Shown one piece after another: positions 14,688-24,396 of a DNA stretch of 64,000 nt. The notes under the pieces were generated by a model that was not told the DNA's origin, made no database searches, and saw nothing but the letters and a program-made list of their open reading frames with translations. The position numbers were made by a program, and so were the translations under genes. Within the stretch, counting starts at the first letter, position 1, and each line of letters starts with the position of its first letter. Where the stretch lies: positions 21,417-85,416 of the forward strand of contig DASVQY010000069.1 in the NCBI GenBank assembly GCA_036388895.1. Direction: 5' to 3'. Origin of the DNA: SXVE01 sp036388895. Lineage in GTDB: Bacteria > Acidobacteriota > Blastocatellia > Pyrinomonadales > Pyrinomonadaceae.

Positions 14688-16967
14688 ATGAATTTTGCCG
14701 GTTTTATCGGGCAGGCGCTTGACGACAAATACCAAATCGAGCGCGAATTGGGAAAAGGCGGAATGGGAACGGTTTATCTGGCGACACACGTCGGAACGGG
14801 TCGTCCGGTCGCCGTTAAAATCATCGCGCCGCAGTTTATGCAGCGCGACGAATTTGTCGAGCGATTCCGCCGCGAGGCGCGTGCCGCCGGTCGTTTGCGT
14901 CATCCGAACGTCGTCAACGTCACCGATTTCGGTTTCGCCGAAACAAAAATCGGGAACGTCGCTTATCTGGTAATGGAATATCTGGACGGCTGCACGCTCG
15001 GCGAAATTCTCGAGGAAGAAAAAAAGCTGCCGCTCGCCTGGTCGCTCGATATTATCGAACAGGTCTGCTCGGCGGTTCACGAAGCGCACCGGCAGGGAAT
15101 TATTCACCGCGATTTGAAGCCGGATAACATCTGGCTGGAACCGAATCAGCGCGGCGGTTATACGGTCAAAGTTCTCGATTTCGGGATCGCCAAACTCGAA
15201 GAAGATTTAACGGCGACGGCGGAAAACGTTTCCGCGAACTTTACAGTTTCGCCGCAGCGGATTTCTGCGGGCAGAGCGACGGTTGCGGATTTGGCGCAGG
15301 CTGATACGCTCGCCGATAAACGCAACTCAACGAAGTTCGGCGAATCGGCAACAATCGCTTTGGTTCCCGAGTCAAAAACAGTCTTCTCCGAAGCGGGAAC
15401 AATCGTCAAATCCGACGAATCGGCTGCCGAGGACAAAACCGCTATTTTGCCCGGAAAACAAACGATTGCCGATGTTCAGGCGGATGTCGGAACTCAATTG
15501 ATTGATTCGCAGCCGGGAACGGATAAAATATCAGAAAAAAATTCTACGGCGGAAAGGTCTTCGTTTAATCAAATCTCGACCAAAGAATTGACGCGCGTCG
15601 GCGCGGTTTTAGGAACGCCGCTTTATATGTCGCCCGAACAATGTCGCGGCGAAAAATTAACGGCGCAATCGGATATTTACAGCCTCGGCGTTATCGCATA
15701 TCAAATGCTTTCGGGCAAAACTCCGTTCAGCGGCGATTATAAAGAAGTAATGGAGGCGCATAAAGATACGCCCGCGCCGCCGCTCGAAGTTAAAAAAGTT
15801 CCGAAAAAAGTTAAACGGGTAATTAACTCCGCTTTGTCGAAAAACATCGCTGAGCGCCCGCAGACCGCGCAAGCGTTCGCCGCCGAAATTCGCGCCCGTT
15901 CGGAAGGAGTCGGAACGCTTTTTCGCCGTGCGCTGGAAATTTACAGCAAACACCTGCCGAAGTTTCTCGGTTTATCAATTTTGCTATATTTGCCGCTCGC
16001 GATCATTACTTTTGTTCAGCTTTTATTAGGTATTTTTTATGTGAGCGAACAAATTAGTAGTTCATACGCTACGGTTTTGTCTGCCGTTTTGAAGCTGGCT
16101 TCGACGTTTACGGGAATTTTTTGCGGTTATTTCGTTTTCGGAACGACAACGTGGATTGTCGCGCAAACACTCGCCGTTCCGCTCAGACCTGTTCATTTGC
16201 GTCCGGCTTTAAAGGCGATGCGAAAAAAATGGAAGAGTTTGGTCGGAACCGGGGTTTTGACAACTATTTTGTCATTTATCGGGTATATTTTTTGTATAAT
16301 TCCCGGCGTTGTTTTATCTGTTTTATGGGCTTTGGTCGCGCCGGTCGTAATGATGGAAAATCTGCGCGGCAGAGCGGCTATGAAGCGTTCTACGACTTTG
16401 GTAAAACGGTCGCTGAGAACGACGACGGCGGCTGTTTTGATAATGTTTTTCGTGCCTTTTTTTGTTGCCAGCGCAATGGGAGCGATTGCCAGCATAACGG
16501 TTAAAGCATTTACCGGCGACGGCACAAAAGTCGAAGAAATCAAAAGCGAAGTTCTAAAAGCGCAGAACGAAAACAAACCGCTTGTAAAAATTGAAGAAAC
16601 AAACGGAGAAAAGCAAATTGTTTTCGGAGATAAACGATTGACTGTCGAAGGCGAATCGTCCGCTTCAAACAAGTCCGGCAAGCGCTTGCGAGAAGTAGTT
16701 CTCGAAGATGCGACTACTATTTTGATGCTCCCGTTTCAAATTCTCATCGCGTCGCTCTGGTCAATCATCGCCGCGCTGCTTTATTTGAAAACAAGACAGG
16801 CGGGCGGCGAATCAATGCAGGACTTGCTGGCGCAGTTCGAAGAAGCCGATCAGCCGCGTACAAACTGGCAGCGCCGTGTTCACGAGCGGCTCGAGCAATC
16901 GGGAAAATTAACCGGAAGCAGATCCGACTCGATCAGAAGAAGGGATGACTCGGCGACGGAAAATTAA
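14688..16967 (+). CDS. Membrane Ser/Thr protein kinase with very long activation-loop insertion
   Basis: The product has 759 residues. The Hanks-type kinase domain shows the glycine loop GKGGMGTVY (22-30), VAVK (Lys44), HRDLKPDN (Asp142), DFG (164-166) and GTPLYMSPEQ (309-318). Between DFGIAK and GTPLY lie about 130 residues rich in Ser, Thr, Ala and Glu, where about 15 are usual. The C-terminal half (about 425-710) has five or six membrane segments resembling a glycerophosphodiesterase-type membrane domain, so the kinase lies at the cytoplasmic N-terminus of an integral membrane protein. GGAAGGG precedes the start. The substrate is unknown; the inserted loop may be autophosphorylated or bind partners. 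Confidence 0.92.
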   Translation: MNFAGFIGQALDDKYQIERELGKGGMGTVYLATHVGTGRPVAVKIIAPQFMQRDEFVERFRREARAAGRLRHPNVVNVTDFGFAETKIGNVAYLVMEYLDGCTLGEILEEEKKLPLAWSLDIIEQVCSAVHEAHRQGIIHRDLKPDNIWLEPNQRGGYTVKVLDFGIAKLEEDLTATAENVSANFTVSPQRISAGRATVADLAQADTLADKRNSTKFGESATIALVPESKTVFSEAGTIVKSDESAAEDKTAILPGKQTIADVQADVGTQLIDSQPGTDKISEKNSTAERSSFNQISTKELTRVGAVLGTPLYMSPEQCRGEKLTAQSDIYSLGVIAYQMLSGKTPFSGDYKEVMEAHKDTPAPPLEVKKVPKKVKRVINSALSKNIAERPQTAQAFAAEIRARSEGVGTLFRRALEIYSKHLPKFLGLSILLYLPLAIITFVQLLLGIFYVSEQISSSYATVLSAVLKLASTFTGIFCGYFVFGTTTWIVAQTLAVPLRPVHLRPALKAMRKKWKSLVGTGVLTTILSFIGYIFCIIPGVVLSVLWALVAPVVMMENLRGRAAMKRSTTLVKRSLRTTTAAVLIMFFVPFFVASAMGAIASITVKAFTGDGTKVEEIKSEVLKAQNENKPLVKIEETNGEKQIVFGDKRLTVEGESSASNKSGKRLREVVLEDATTILMLPFQILIASLWSIIAALLYLKTRQAGGESMQDLLAQFEEADQPRTNWQRRVHERLEQSGKLTGSRSDSIRRRDDSATEN

Positions 16968-17028
16968 CTTTTCTAACGGTATCTTGTGTGCATCCGGGTT
17001 TGTTTGCCGTTTCATCTAAAACCGAATT

Positions 17029-20000
17029 ATGAAGTTTTACAGTTTTTTTCTCATAGTTTTCTTTACGCTCACTGTTCAAGGGCAGAGCTTTCACCGCGAA
17101 TTCATCTTACAAAAAGGCGGAAGCGTCGAGATCATCAATAATTTCGGGCGGATTGACGCATTGGCGGAAAATTCGAGCCTCGAAAATCAAACCGGAGAAA
17201 CCCCTGCGGAAGGAAGCGGAGGCAAGGTTGCGGTTACTGCCAATTCAGACAAATCTTTAAGCGAAAGCGAGATAAAAATTGACAATGCGAATGGAAAAAT
17301 TCGTATAGAAATCGTGCCGACGGACGCGAAAAGAAGAGTTGATTTGTCGGTGTATTTGCCGGAGCGAATTCGCTTAAAGATGCAGACGAATGCGGGCGAG
17401 GCGAAAGTTTCCGGGAATTTTGAATCAATCGAAGTCCGAACCGAAACCGGAACGATTGCCGCCGACGTGCCGCTCGAAAACGTAAAATACGATTTCGTCT
17501 GGACGGAATCGCGACCGAGATTTTTGAGCGATGTCGAGCTCGAAAAGGTAAAAGAAAAATCTGCCGGGAAATTCGTTATCAGCGGCAAAATTACAGAAGA
17601 AGAGGCGAAAAGGAAAAAAAGAGAAGAAGATAACGGCGAAATTCCCGATAATTCCGAAAATGCGGATGATACAAACGATAAGCAAAACGGCGATAAAAAG
17701 AAAAAAACAAAAACCAAAGAGCAAAAGCCGCAAACCGTTTCGTTAAATTTCACAACCGCCCGCGGAATCATTTTGCTGAACGTTCCGCCGAACGAAGTTT
17801 CATCGGATTTGCGCGAAAGACCTTTGACCGAAGCCGCTAAAGCCGTCATTCGCAGCGGCGATTCGCTTTTGATGGAAGCGATCCGCCGGGCAAGCCCGAA
17901 ATATTTCGGCGATTACGCGAAAACTTTGCCGCCGTCGAAACGCGAGCCGACTTTAACCGAAAGAAAAAATGAACCCAATACGCCCGGTTCAAATCTAAAA
18001 AGAGTTCTGGTGCGAGTTACAGACATAAATAATCGCGCCATTGCAGACTTAAAAAAAGAAGATTTTGAAGTCAGGGAAGCGGGCGAACCGCGCGAGATTT
18101 TGTCGGTCGTGCCGACGACCGCGCCGTTTAATCTCGTCTTGCTGCTCGACGTTTCGGGCAGCGTTGACAATTACGTTAATTTTATCCGCAAAGCCGCAAG
18201 AAATTTCGTTAATACGGTCGAACCGAAAGATAAAATCGCCATCGTCATTTTTAACGAAGATGTCGAAGTCATCTCGAATTTTACGACCGATAAAGTCAAA
18301 CTTTCCGAATCGCTCGACACGTTTGACGCGGGCGGACCGACCGCTTTTTACGATGCGCTCGCTTTTTCTTTAGCCGATATTCTGCGCCCGCTCAAAGGCG
18401 AGCGAACTGCCATCGTCGCGCTGACCGACGGCGACGATAATCGTTCGTTTCTGCCGTTCGACAGCTTGCTCGGCTCGATACAGGAAAGCGGCGCGCTCAT
18501 ATATCCGCTTTACGTGCCGTCGGCTTTAATCGCGGCTTCGGCAAATAATAACCCGAATCAAACCGTTGACCCGCTTCGCACGCGTTATATGGGTTTGACT
18601 TCAAAAGCCGAAGGCGAAGGCGAACGTTTGGCAAAGGTTTCCGGCGGCGTTTATTACCCGATAACGCAGTTGAACGAAATTCAAAAAGCATACGACGATA
18701 TCGTCGTTCAGCTTCGCACCGCTTACACAGTAACTTTTCGCTCGGACTTGCCGGAAACGAATGATAAAACGACCGCTTCGCCGCGTTTAAAGGTGCGAGT
18801 CAAACGCGACAATTCCTTCGTCAAACTCGGCTCGGTCGTAACGGTTCCTGAAAAAAAAACTTCTGAATTGAAGCGAGATAATTATCCGCAAAGTTCGCGA
18901 AGCGAAAACAGGGAATTGACGGAAGATTTCGTAAACGTTTCTTTGAAAAATTCTCATTCCAATTTTGCGAGCTTGGCGTTTTCACGAGAGAACATTTTTC
19001 AAAACGCAAATTATTCCGCAGCCGCTCCGCTTTTTTTTTCTGAAAATCAAGCCGGCGAGATTTCCGCCGATGTAACGAAAGTCGTTTACAAGCAATTCGT
19101 TAATGACGTTTTGCGCGAATCGAAGCTCGAAAATTTCGACGTGAACAAAGCGCCGAGCGCGTTTTTATTAACGAGCAACAAAGAACAAATCGCCGTCAGT
19201 CGCTGGATTTCGCCGAAACGAACACGCTCGTATCCGTACGAAAGAGTTTACGATACGCTCGCGCACAACGGCAGAAAAGCGGCGATAATTCCGGTCGTCA
19301 AAGACGAAGGCTTGGGCGGCGACCGCGATTTTTTGCAGTGGGACACAATCTCGCTTTTGAGTCTTTTAGACGTTCATGTGATTCTGGCTTATTACGGCGA
19401 AGCCGAGAAAAACACGCGCCGCGCCGATCAAATCACTTCGCAAAAACTCGATAATAATTACATTTTGTCGCGACTAAATGAAGTATTTAACTTTAAAGGA
19501 ACGGCGCGCGAATGGAACGAGCGCGAAACGAAACAATTAAAATTCGTTTACGAAAAAGCGCGCGCGGCTTACCGCGAAATATCGAAAAATACTAAAACGT
19601 ATCTGCACAACGAAGACGCTCTCAATGAACTGATAAAATACGCCGAAACTCCGCAAAAATTTATCGAATTTTCCAGAAACAAATCGCAAAACGCGCAAGC
19701 TCGCGAATTTTTAACTCTGCAGCCGAAAGAAGCGCTTTCGACCGACACGAAAGCTAAAGTGACGATTAACAACGCGCTTTTCGGCAGATATTTTTTCACC
19801 TGCGACGAAACGCGCATAGCCGACAAAACCATCTATCTTATCGAAGCGAAACACAGCGTTCGAGGAGTAATGCCGAGCCGCAATGACATTAAGGACGGTT
19901 TTATAAAAATGATGCTTTATACGAATTTGAGCAACGTAAAAGTAAACGCGAAACCTTATAACTTAAAAGTTCAAATTCGCTTAACCGCCAATAAGCTAAA

Positions 20001-20160
20001 CGGTTCTATAACTTCTGACGCTAAAGAAGAGGAAACAGACAAATTTTTTTCCGAAAATTCATTTGATACGGCGAATAAAAATTTCGTCAAAAAAATCTTT
20101 CAGGAAGCGCGCGAAAACAAATTCACGATAATTTTAGAACACGCCGAAACCGCCGGATGA
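17029..20160 (+). CDS. Secreted VWA-domain protein (acidobacterial type)
   Basis: The product has 1043 residues with a signal peptide (about 1-19). Residues 20-250 contain a strand-rich, DUF4097-like region and a very charged stretch. The von Willebrand factor A domain starts near 365, with the MIDAS motif DVSGSVD and LTDGDD. This is the form known as VWFA-related acidobacterial domain. The C-terminal 400 residues are uncharacterised and include an NTF2- or nuclease-like feel without a motif I can name. Its stop overlaps the xseA start (ATGA), so the two are translationally coupled. It may mediate protein-protein contacts in the periplasm or outside the cell. Confidence 0.88.
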   Translation: MKFYSFFLIVFFTLTVQGQSFHREFILQKGGSVEIINNFGRIDALAENSSLENQTGETPAEGSGGKVAVTANSDKSLSESEIKIDNANGKIRIEIVPTDAKRRVDLSVYLPERIRLKMQTNAGEAKVSGNFESIEVRTETGTIAADVPLENVKYDFVWTESRPRFLSDVELEKVKEKSAGKFVISGKITEEEAKRKKREEDNGEIPDNSENADDTNDKQNGDKKKKTKTKEQKPQTVSLNFTTARGIILLNVPPNEVSSDLRERPLTEAAKAVIRSGDSLLMEAIRRASPKYFGDYAKTLPPSKREPTLTERKNEPNTPGSNLKRVLVRVTDINNRAIADLKKEDFEVREAGEPREILSVVPTTAPFNLVLLLDVSGSVDNYVNFIRKAARNFVNTVEPKDKIAIVIFNEDVEVISNFTTDKVKLSESLDTFDAGGPTAFYDALAFSLADILRPLKGERTAIVALTDGDDNRSFLPFDSLLGSIQESGALIYPLYVPSALIAASANNNPNQTVDPLRTRYMGLTSKAEGEGERLAKVSGGVYYPITQLNEIQKAYDDIVVQLRTAYTVTFRSDLPETNDKTTASPRLKVRVKRDNSFVKLGSVVTVPEKKTSELKRDNYPQSSRSENRELTEDFVNVSLKNSHSNFASLAFSRENIFQNANYSAAAPLFFSENQAGEISADVTKVVYKQFVNDVLRESKLENFDVNKAPSAFLLTSNKEQIAVSRWISPKRTRSYPYERVYDTLAHNGRKAAIIPVVKDEGLGGDRDFLQWDTISLLSLLDVHVILAYYGEAEKNTRRADQITSQKLDNNYILSRLNEVFNFKGTAREWNERETKQLKFVYEKARAAYREISKNTKTYLHNEDALNELIKYAETPQKFIEFSRNKSQNAQAREFLTLQPKEALSTDTKAKVTINNALFGRYFFTCDETRIADKTIYLIEAKHSVRGVMPSRNDIKDGFIKMMLYTNLSNVKVNAKPYNLKVQIRLTANKLNGSITSDAKEEETDKFFSENSFDTANKNFVKKIFQEARENKFTIILEHAETAG

Positions 20161-21545
20161 AGTCTTCACTTTTACAATCACTTTTCGACGAAGAAGAAAA
20201 GCGACCTTTAACGGTCTCCGAAGTCAATTCGCACGTCAGGCGCGAAATTGAACGCGCTTTTTCTTCGGTCTGGATCGAAGCGGAAATCGTCAATTTCGCC
20301 GCGGCGGGTTCGGGACATTGGTATTTTTCTTTGCACGACGGACACGCGCAGCTCAAAGCGGCTTGTTATCGCGGGTCGAATTGGAAGATAAAGTTTCAAC
20401 CCTTCGACGGATTGCAGGTTCGCGTTCGCGGTCGTTTGAGCGTTTACGAACCGAAAGGCGAATACCAATTGCTCGTCGAATCGCTCGAACCGGTTGGCGA
20501 AGGCGCTCTGAAAGTCGCGTTCGAGCAGATAAAACTAAAGCTCGCCAAAGAAAGGCTTTTCGACGAAGAATTAAAACGACCTTTGCCGCTTTTGCCGAAA
20601 CGCGTCGGCGTCGTGACGAGTCCGAACGGCGCTGCGTTTCACGATATTCTGCACGTTTTGTCGCGGCGCACGAAAACTGTCAGCATCGTTTTGATTCCGA
20701 CGCGCGTGCAGGGCGAAACAGCGGGCGAAGAAATTCGTCAGGCGATTCTGAACGCGAACGATTTTAATTTGAACGCGCCGGAAAAAGATAAGATTGATGT
20801 TTTAATCGTCGGTCGCGGCGGCGGTTCGAGCGAGGATTTGTGGGCGTTCAACGAAGAGCGTCTGGCGCGAGCGATTCGGGCTTCAAAAATTCCTGTAATT
20901 TCCGCCGTCGGACACGAAATAGATTATACGATTGCCGATTTCGTCGCCGACCGGCGTGCGGCGACGCCTTCGGCGGCGGCTGAAATCGTTGCCGAATCCG
21001 AAGATCAGATCGAAGCTTTCATCGCGCAGCGAACGCAGGATTTGTTTCAACTGATTGATTACAAACTTTTGCAATCTCGCTCGGATTTGCAGGAACTTGC
21101 GCTTTCGCCGGTTTTTGTCGAGTTTCCGCAGAAAATAAAGGATTGGCACTATGAAATCGAAGATTTGCAGATGCGGCTCGAAGACGCTTTCGCCGATAAA
21201 TTACAAGTCGCCGGAAATCGGCTCGAAAAAGTTATTTCACAACTTTCGCCGCTTCGTTTGGCATCGAAAGTCTCGGCTGAAAAAACCAAACTCGCTCTTT
21301 TACATCAGCGTCAGATTTCCGCCGTCAAAAAAGCGATTGACGCCAAGGACGAACGTTTGAAAATCGAAATGGCATCGCTCGACGCGCTTTCGCCTTTGTC
21401 GGTTTTGCGGCGCGGTTTTTCCATTGCGGAAAATGAAAAAGGCGAAATTTTGCGAAGCTCGGCAGACGTAAAAATAAATGAGACCGTGAAAATTCGTCTG
21501 GCAAAAGGTAAGATTGAAGCGAGAGTTGTGAAAACGGAAGATTAA
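20157..21545 (+). CDS. xseA: Exodeoxyribonuclease VII large subunit
   Basis: The 462-residue product has an N-terminal OB-fold (tRNA_anti-like, 15-110, with SVWIEAEIVNF and GHWYFSLHD) and the catalytic XseA domain with VGVVTSPNGAAFHDIL and the RGGGSSEDLWAFNEE block, then AVGHEIDYTIADFVADRRAATPS. With XseB it degrades single-stranded DNA to short oligonucleotides. It starts inside the stop of the VWA gene. The small subunit xseB lies about 1 kb downstream, separated by a one-TM protein, which is a looser layout than the usual xseA-xseB pair. Confidence 0.97.
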   Translation: MKSSLLQSLFDEEEKRPLTVSEVNSHVRREIERAFSSVWIEAEIVNFAAAGSGHWYFSLHDGHAQLKAACYRGSNWKIKFQPFDGLQVRVRGRLSVYEPKGEYQLLVESLEPVGEGALKVAFEQIKLKLAKERLFDEELKRPLPLLPKRVGVVTSPNGAAFHDILHVLSRRTKTVSIVLIPTRVQGETAGEEIRQAILNANDFNLNAPEKDKIDVLIVGRGGGSSEDLWAFNEERLARAIRASKIPVISAVGHEIDYTIADFVADRRAATPSAAAEIVAESEDQIEAFIAQRTQDLFQLIDYKLLQSRSDLQELALSPVFVEFPQKIKDWHYEIEDLQMRLEDAFADKLQVAGNRLEKVISQLSPLRLASKVSAEKTKLALLHQRQISAVKKAIDAKDERLKIEMASLDALSPLSVLRRGFSIAENEKGEILRSSADVKINETVKIRLAKGKIEARVVKTED

Positions 21546-21650
21546 AAACTTCCGAGCGTTAAAAAGCGGCAGCCGTCAACTCGAAAGGCTGATAATTCAG
21601 AGGCATTTCTGCTTTTTCGCGGCTCGCGCCTTTGGGTTAAAAATAAAAGA

Positions 21651-22415
21651 ATGTCGAAAATTGTTGTAAATTTAGAAGATCAATCAATACCGAAAAAGCA
21701 AAGCAATGCTCTAAGCTTCGGCGAGTATCAAAAACCGAAAGCGAAAAGCAAATTTCTAAAAGTCATCGGCATTTTAGCCGCTTCGCTCGGATTGATTTTG
21801 CTGATCGCCGCGCTCGGCGCTTATTTTTACTGGCTGAGCTACAGAGATACGCCGCAGTATTCGCTCGCGCTTTTGATTGATGCGGCGCGACGCGACGATC
21901 AACAGGCGGTTGATCGGCTAGTTGATACAAACGCGGTCGTTGACGATTTTATGCCGCAAATAACGGATAAAGCCGTCGAGCTTTACGGGCGCGGACTTCC
22001 GCCGCAGGCGATTGCAAAAGTTTCGCGTGTCGCCGCCCCGCTTTTGCCCGCCGTCAAAGATCGCGCCAGAGCCGAGCTGCCGCGTGTTATTCGCGAAAAA
22101 ACCGAAAAGTTTAATAATATTCCGTTCGTCGCGATTGTTCTCGGCGCTGACAAATATTTGGAAATTAACGAAGAAAAAGAATCCGCTTCGGTTAAAAGCA
22201 AAATTGCCGACCGACCGCTCGAATTAAAAATGAAACGCAACGGAGACAAATGGCAAGTCGTCGGCGTGGAAGACGAGCAGCTCGCAACGCAAATCGCACA
22301 GAAAATCGGTCAGGAAATTATCGCTGTCGCAACAAAAGGCGGCAATTCCGGGCGAAGTTTAGGCGTAAATAATTTACAGGATTTGTTGAAACAAGCGGAA
22401 GATATTTTGAAGTGA
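21651..22415 (+). CDS. Single-pass membrane protein, DUF2939-like
   Basis: The product has 254 residues. A cytoplasmic N-terminus of about 35 residues is followed by one membrane helix (about 37-62) and a soluble part whose start (YFYWLSYRDTPQYSLALLIDAARRDD) resembles DUF2939-type proteins, where a membrane anchor precedes a repeat about domain size and stability. It lies between xseA and xseB on the same strand. Function is unknown. There is no strong ribosome site. Confidence 0.75.
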   Translation: MSKIVVNLEDQSIPKKQSNALSFGEYQKPKAKSKFLKVIGILAASLGLILLIAALGAYFYWLSYRDTPQYSLALLIDAARRDDQQAVDRLVDTNAVVDDFMPQITDKAVELYGRGLPPQAIAKVSRVAAPLLPAVKDRARAELPRVIREKTEKFNNIPFVAIVLGADKYLEINEEKESASVKSKIADRPLELKMKRNGDKWQVVGVEDEQLATQIAQKIGQEIIAVATKGGNSGRSLGVNNLQDLLKQAEDILK

Positions 22416-22505
22416 GAAATCAGAAATGAAAAGTGAAAATATTTTTATTCTGCTTTTTAGTTCTTGTTTTTCATTTCTTACAAGTCTTGGTCGTAAATTT
22501 CATTT

Positions 22506-22811
22506 ATGAACGGAAAATCGAAATCATTTGAAGCGTCGCTCGGCGAACTCGAAAAAATCGTGCGCAAACTAGAAGACGGCGATTTGTCGCTCGAAGAAAG
22601 TTTGAAGCTGTTTGAAGACGGCGTGAAACTGTCGCGTGAATGTCAGGAACGCCTTAATCAATCCGAGCGGCGAATCGAAATTTTGCTGAAAGACGCGAGC
22701 GGTAGTTTGTCCCTGCAAAATCTTTCGCCCGAAGAGCTCGGCGAAGAGCGGCAGCCGAAAGTTAAAAAAAGAATAGTTTTCGACAGCGACGATGACGAAA
22801 CTCCGTTTTGA
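22506..22811 (+). CDS. xseB: Exodeoxyribonuclease VII small subunit
   Basis: The 101-residue product carries the family core FEASLGELEKIVRKLEDGDLSLEESLKLFEDGVKL and a helical continuation. The tail of about 35 residues beyond the usual core is acidic and basic by turns (VKKRIVFDSDDDE). XseB helps form the nuclease complex with XseA. A strong bidirectional terminator follows. Confidence 0.96.
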   Translation: MNGKSKSFEASLGELEKIVRKLEDGDLSLEESLKLFEDGVKLSRECQERLNQSERRIEILLKDASGSLSLQNLSPEELGEERQPKVKKRIVFDSDDDETPF

Positions 22812-22836
22812 TTGATAAAAACCTGTAATCTCAGTA

Positions 22837-22892
22837 AAAAAAGGAGCGCGAATTTTATCCGGTTTGGAAAATAAAATTCGCGCTCCTTTTTT
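22837..22892. terminator. Bidirectional terminator between xseB and MFS gene
   Basis: A 22-bp perfect inverted repeat (A6 GGAGCGCGAATTTTAT and its complement) with a 12-nt loop lies between convergent genes. A-run and T-run serve both strands. Confidence 0.9.
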
Positions 22893-22974
22893 CGCCTGTT
22901 AAAAATAAAAAAGCATTATAAAAAAAGATTGGTTTTAGCTTTTTCCGCAAATTCTTTAAAAATTTCTGACTTAA

Positions 22975-24336
22975 TCAAGTTCTCGGTTGCTGAAAGCTGG
23001 CTTTTGTTGCGGGTTCGCCGCCGGTCATTTGAAGCGCGACGATCATTCTTCGCGCTTCGAGCGTTAATTTCGGCAAACGCCAGCCGAAAAATATCGAACC
23101 GGCGATACAAGCCGCGCCGCCGAAAGCGACTGTCAAGGGCGCACCGACGACGCCCGCCAGAGAACCGGCGAGAAGAGCGCCTATCGGAGCCATTCCCATA
23201 AACATCATCGAGTAAACCGCCATTACGCGCCCGCGCAGTTCGTCGGGCACCATCGTTTGAATCAATGTGTTCGACGAAGACATTTGCAGCATCATCGAAA
23301 ATCCGATGGGTATGAGCAAAACAAGCGAAAGCCAGAACGAGCGAGACAATGAAAATAAAATCAGAAACGTGCCGAAAACGCCGGACGAAACCGCAACCCA
23401 CAAACCCAAGCCTTTGACGCTTTTTCTCGAAGCCAGCGTTAAAGCGGCAATCAGCGCGCCGGTTCCGCTCGCGCCCATCAGCATTCCTAACCCTTGAACT
23501 CCGCCCTGCAAAATCTGGTCGGCGAAAATCGGCATCAAAACCGTGTAAGGCATTCCCATCAAACTCACCAGTCCGAGAAGCAAAAGCAATGCACGCACCG
23601 GCTTTGTTTCGGCGACGAACGAAAATCCTTCTTTGATTTTTTCGAGAGCGGAACCGGCGGTTTGACGAATTTCCTTGTGTTCGATGCGCATTAAAACGAG
23701 ACCGAATATAACGGAGATGTAGCTTGCGGCGTTTCCGAGAAAACACCAGCCTTCGCCGACCGTAGCGACTAAAATTCCGGCGATTGCCGGACCGATGATG
23801 CGCGCGCCGTTGAACATCGAAGAATTGAGCGCAATGGCGTTGAGCAAATCTTCCTTTCCGACCATTTCGACGACAAAAGACTGGCGCGTCGGAATGTCGA
23901 AAGCATTTATCACCCCCGAAAACGAAGCGATGACGAACAAATGCCACACCTGCACGAAACCCGTGAGCGTGAGAGTCGCCAGAAAAAAGGCGTTCATCAT
24001 CAGGCAAGTCTGCGTCGTGATTAAAATTTTGCGGCGGTCGTATTTGTCGGCGAGGGCGCCGCCGAACGAAGTGAGCAAAAATACCGGAAATTGAGAAGCG
24101 AATCCGATCAGCCCGAGCAGCATTACCGAGCCTGTGAGATGGTAAACGAGCCAGCTTTGCGCTACCGACTGCATCCACATTCCGGTCAGCGAAATGATTT
24201 GTCCCGTGAAAAATAAACGAAAATTTCGGTATTTGAGCGCCCGAAAGGTGTTGGATATTTTCTCTCGAAATCCGCCCGAAGATTGTTCGCCTGCTGCTTC
24301 CGGCGATTGATTTTGTAAATTGGTTTCTGCTTTCAT
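22975..24336 (-). CDS. Major facilitator superfamily transporter (enterobactin-exporter-like MFS_3)
   Basis: The 453-residue product has about twelve membrane segments. It starts FRALKYRNFRLFFTGQIISLTGMWMQSVAQSWLV, typical of the EntS-like MFS_3 group, and has the MFS loop GGALADKYDRRK between helices 2 and 3. Likely an exporter of small molecules or drugs; the substrate cannot be told. AAGGGA precedes ATG 24336. A longer frame in another register (22916-24400) is a shadow. It is divergently spaced from nothing and convergent with xseB across a strong terminator. Confidence 0.9.
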   Translation of the reverse strand: MKAETNLQNQSPEAAGEQSSGGFREKISNTFRALKYRNFRLFFTGQIISLTGMWMQSVAQSWLVYHLTGSVMLLGLIGFASQFPVFLLTSFGGALADKYDRRKILITTQTCLMMNAFFLATLTLTGFVQVWHLFVIASFSGVINAFDIPTRQSFVVEMVGKEDLLNAIALNSSMFNGARIIGPAIAGILVATVGEGWCFLGNAASYISVIFGLVLMRIEHKEIRQTAGSALEKIKEGFSFVAETKPVRALLLLLGLVSLMGMPYTVLMPIFADQILQGGVQGLGMLMGASGTGALIAALTLASRKSVKGLGLWVAVSSGVFGTFLILFSLSRSFWLSLVLLIPIGFSMMLQMSSSNTLIQTMVPDELRGRVMAVYSMMFMGMAPIGALLAGSLAGVVGAPLTVAFGGAACIAGSIFFGWRLPKLTLEARRMIVALQMTGGEPATKASFQQPRT

Positions 24337-24396
24337 TCCCTTGCTCGTTACATTTAAAACATAGCAATTTCAAAGCTAAACCGTAAATACGAAAAT

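Noticed and set aside
17187..17849. 220-aa minus-strand ORF opposite the VWA gene
   Set aside because: Ser/Phe-rich antisense of a Glu/Lys-rich coding region; no start signal, and the plus-strand gene is well supported.
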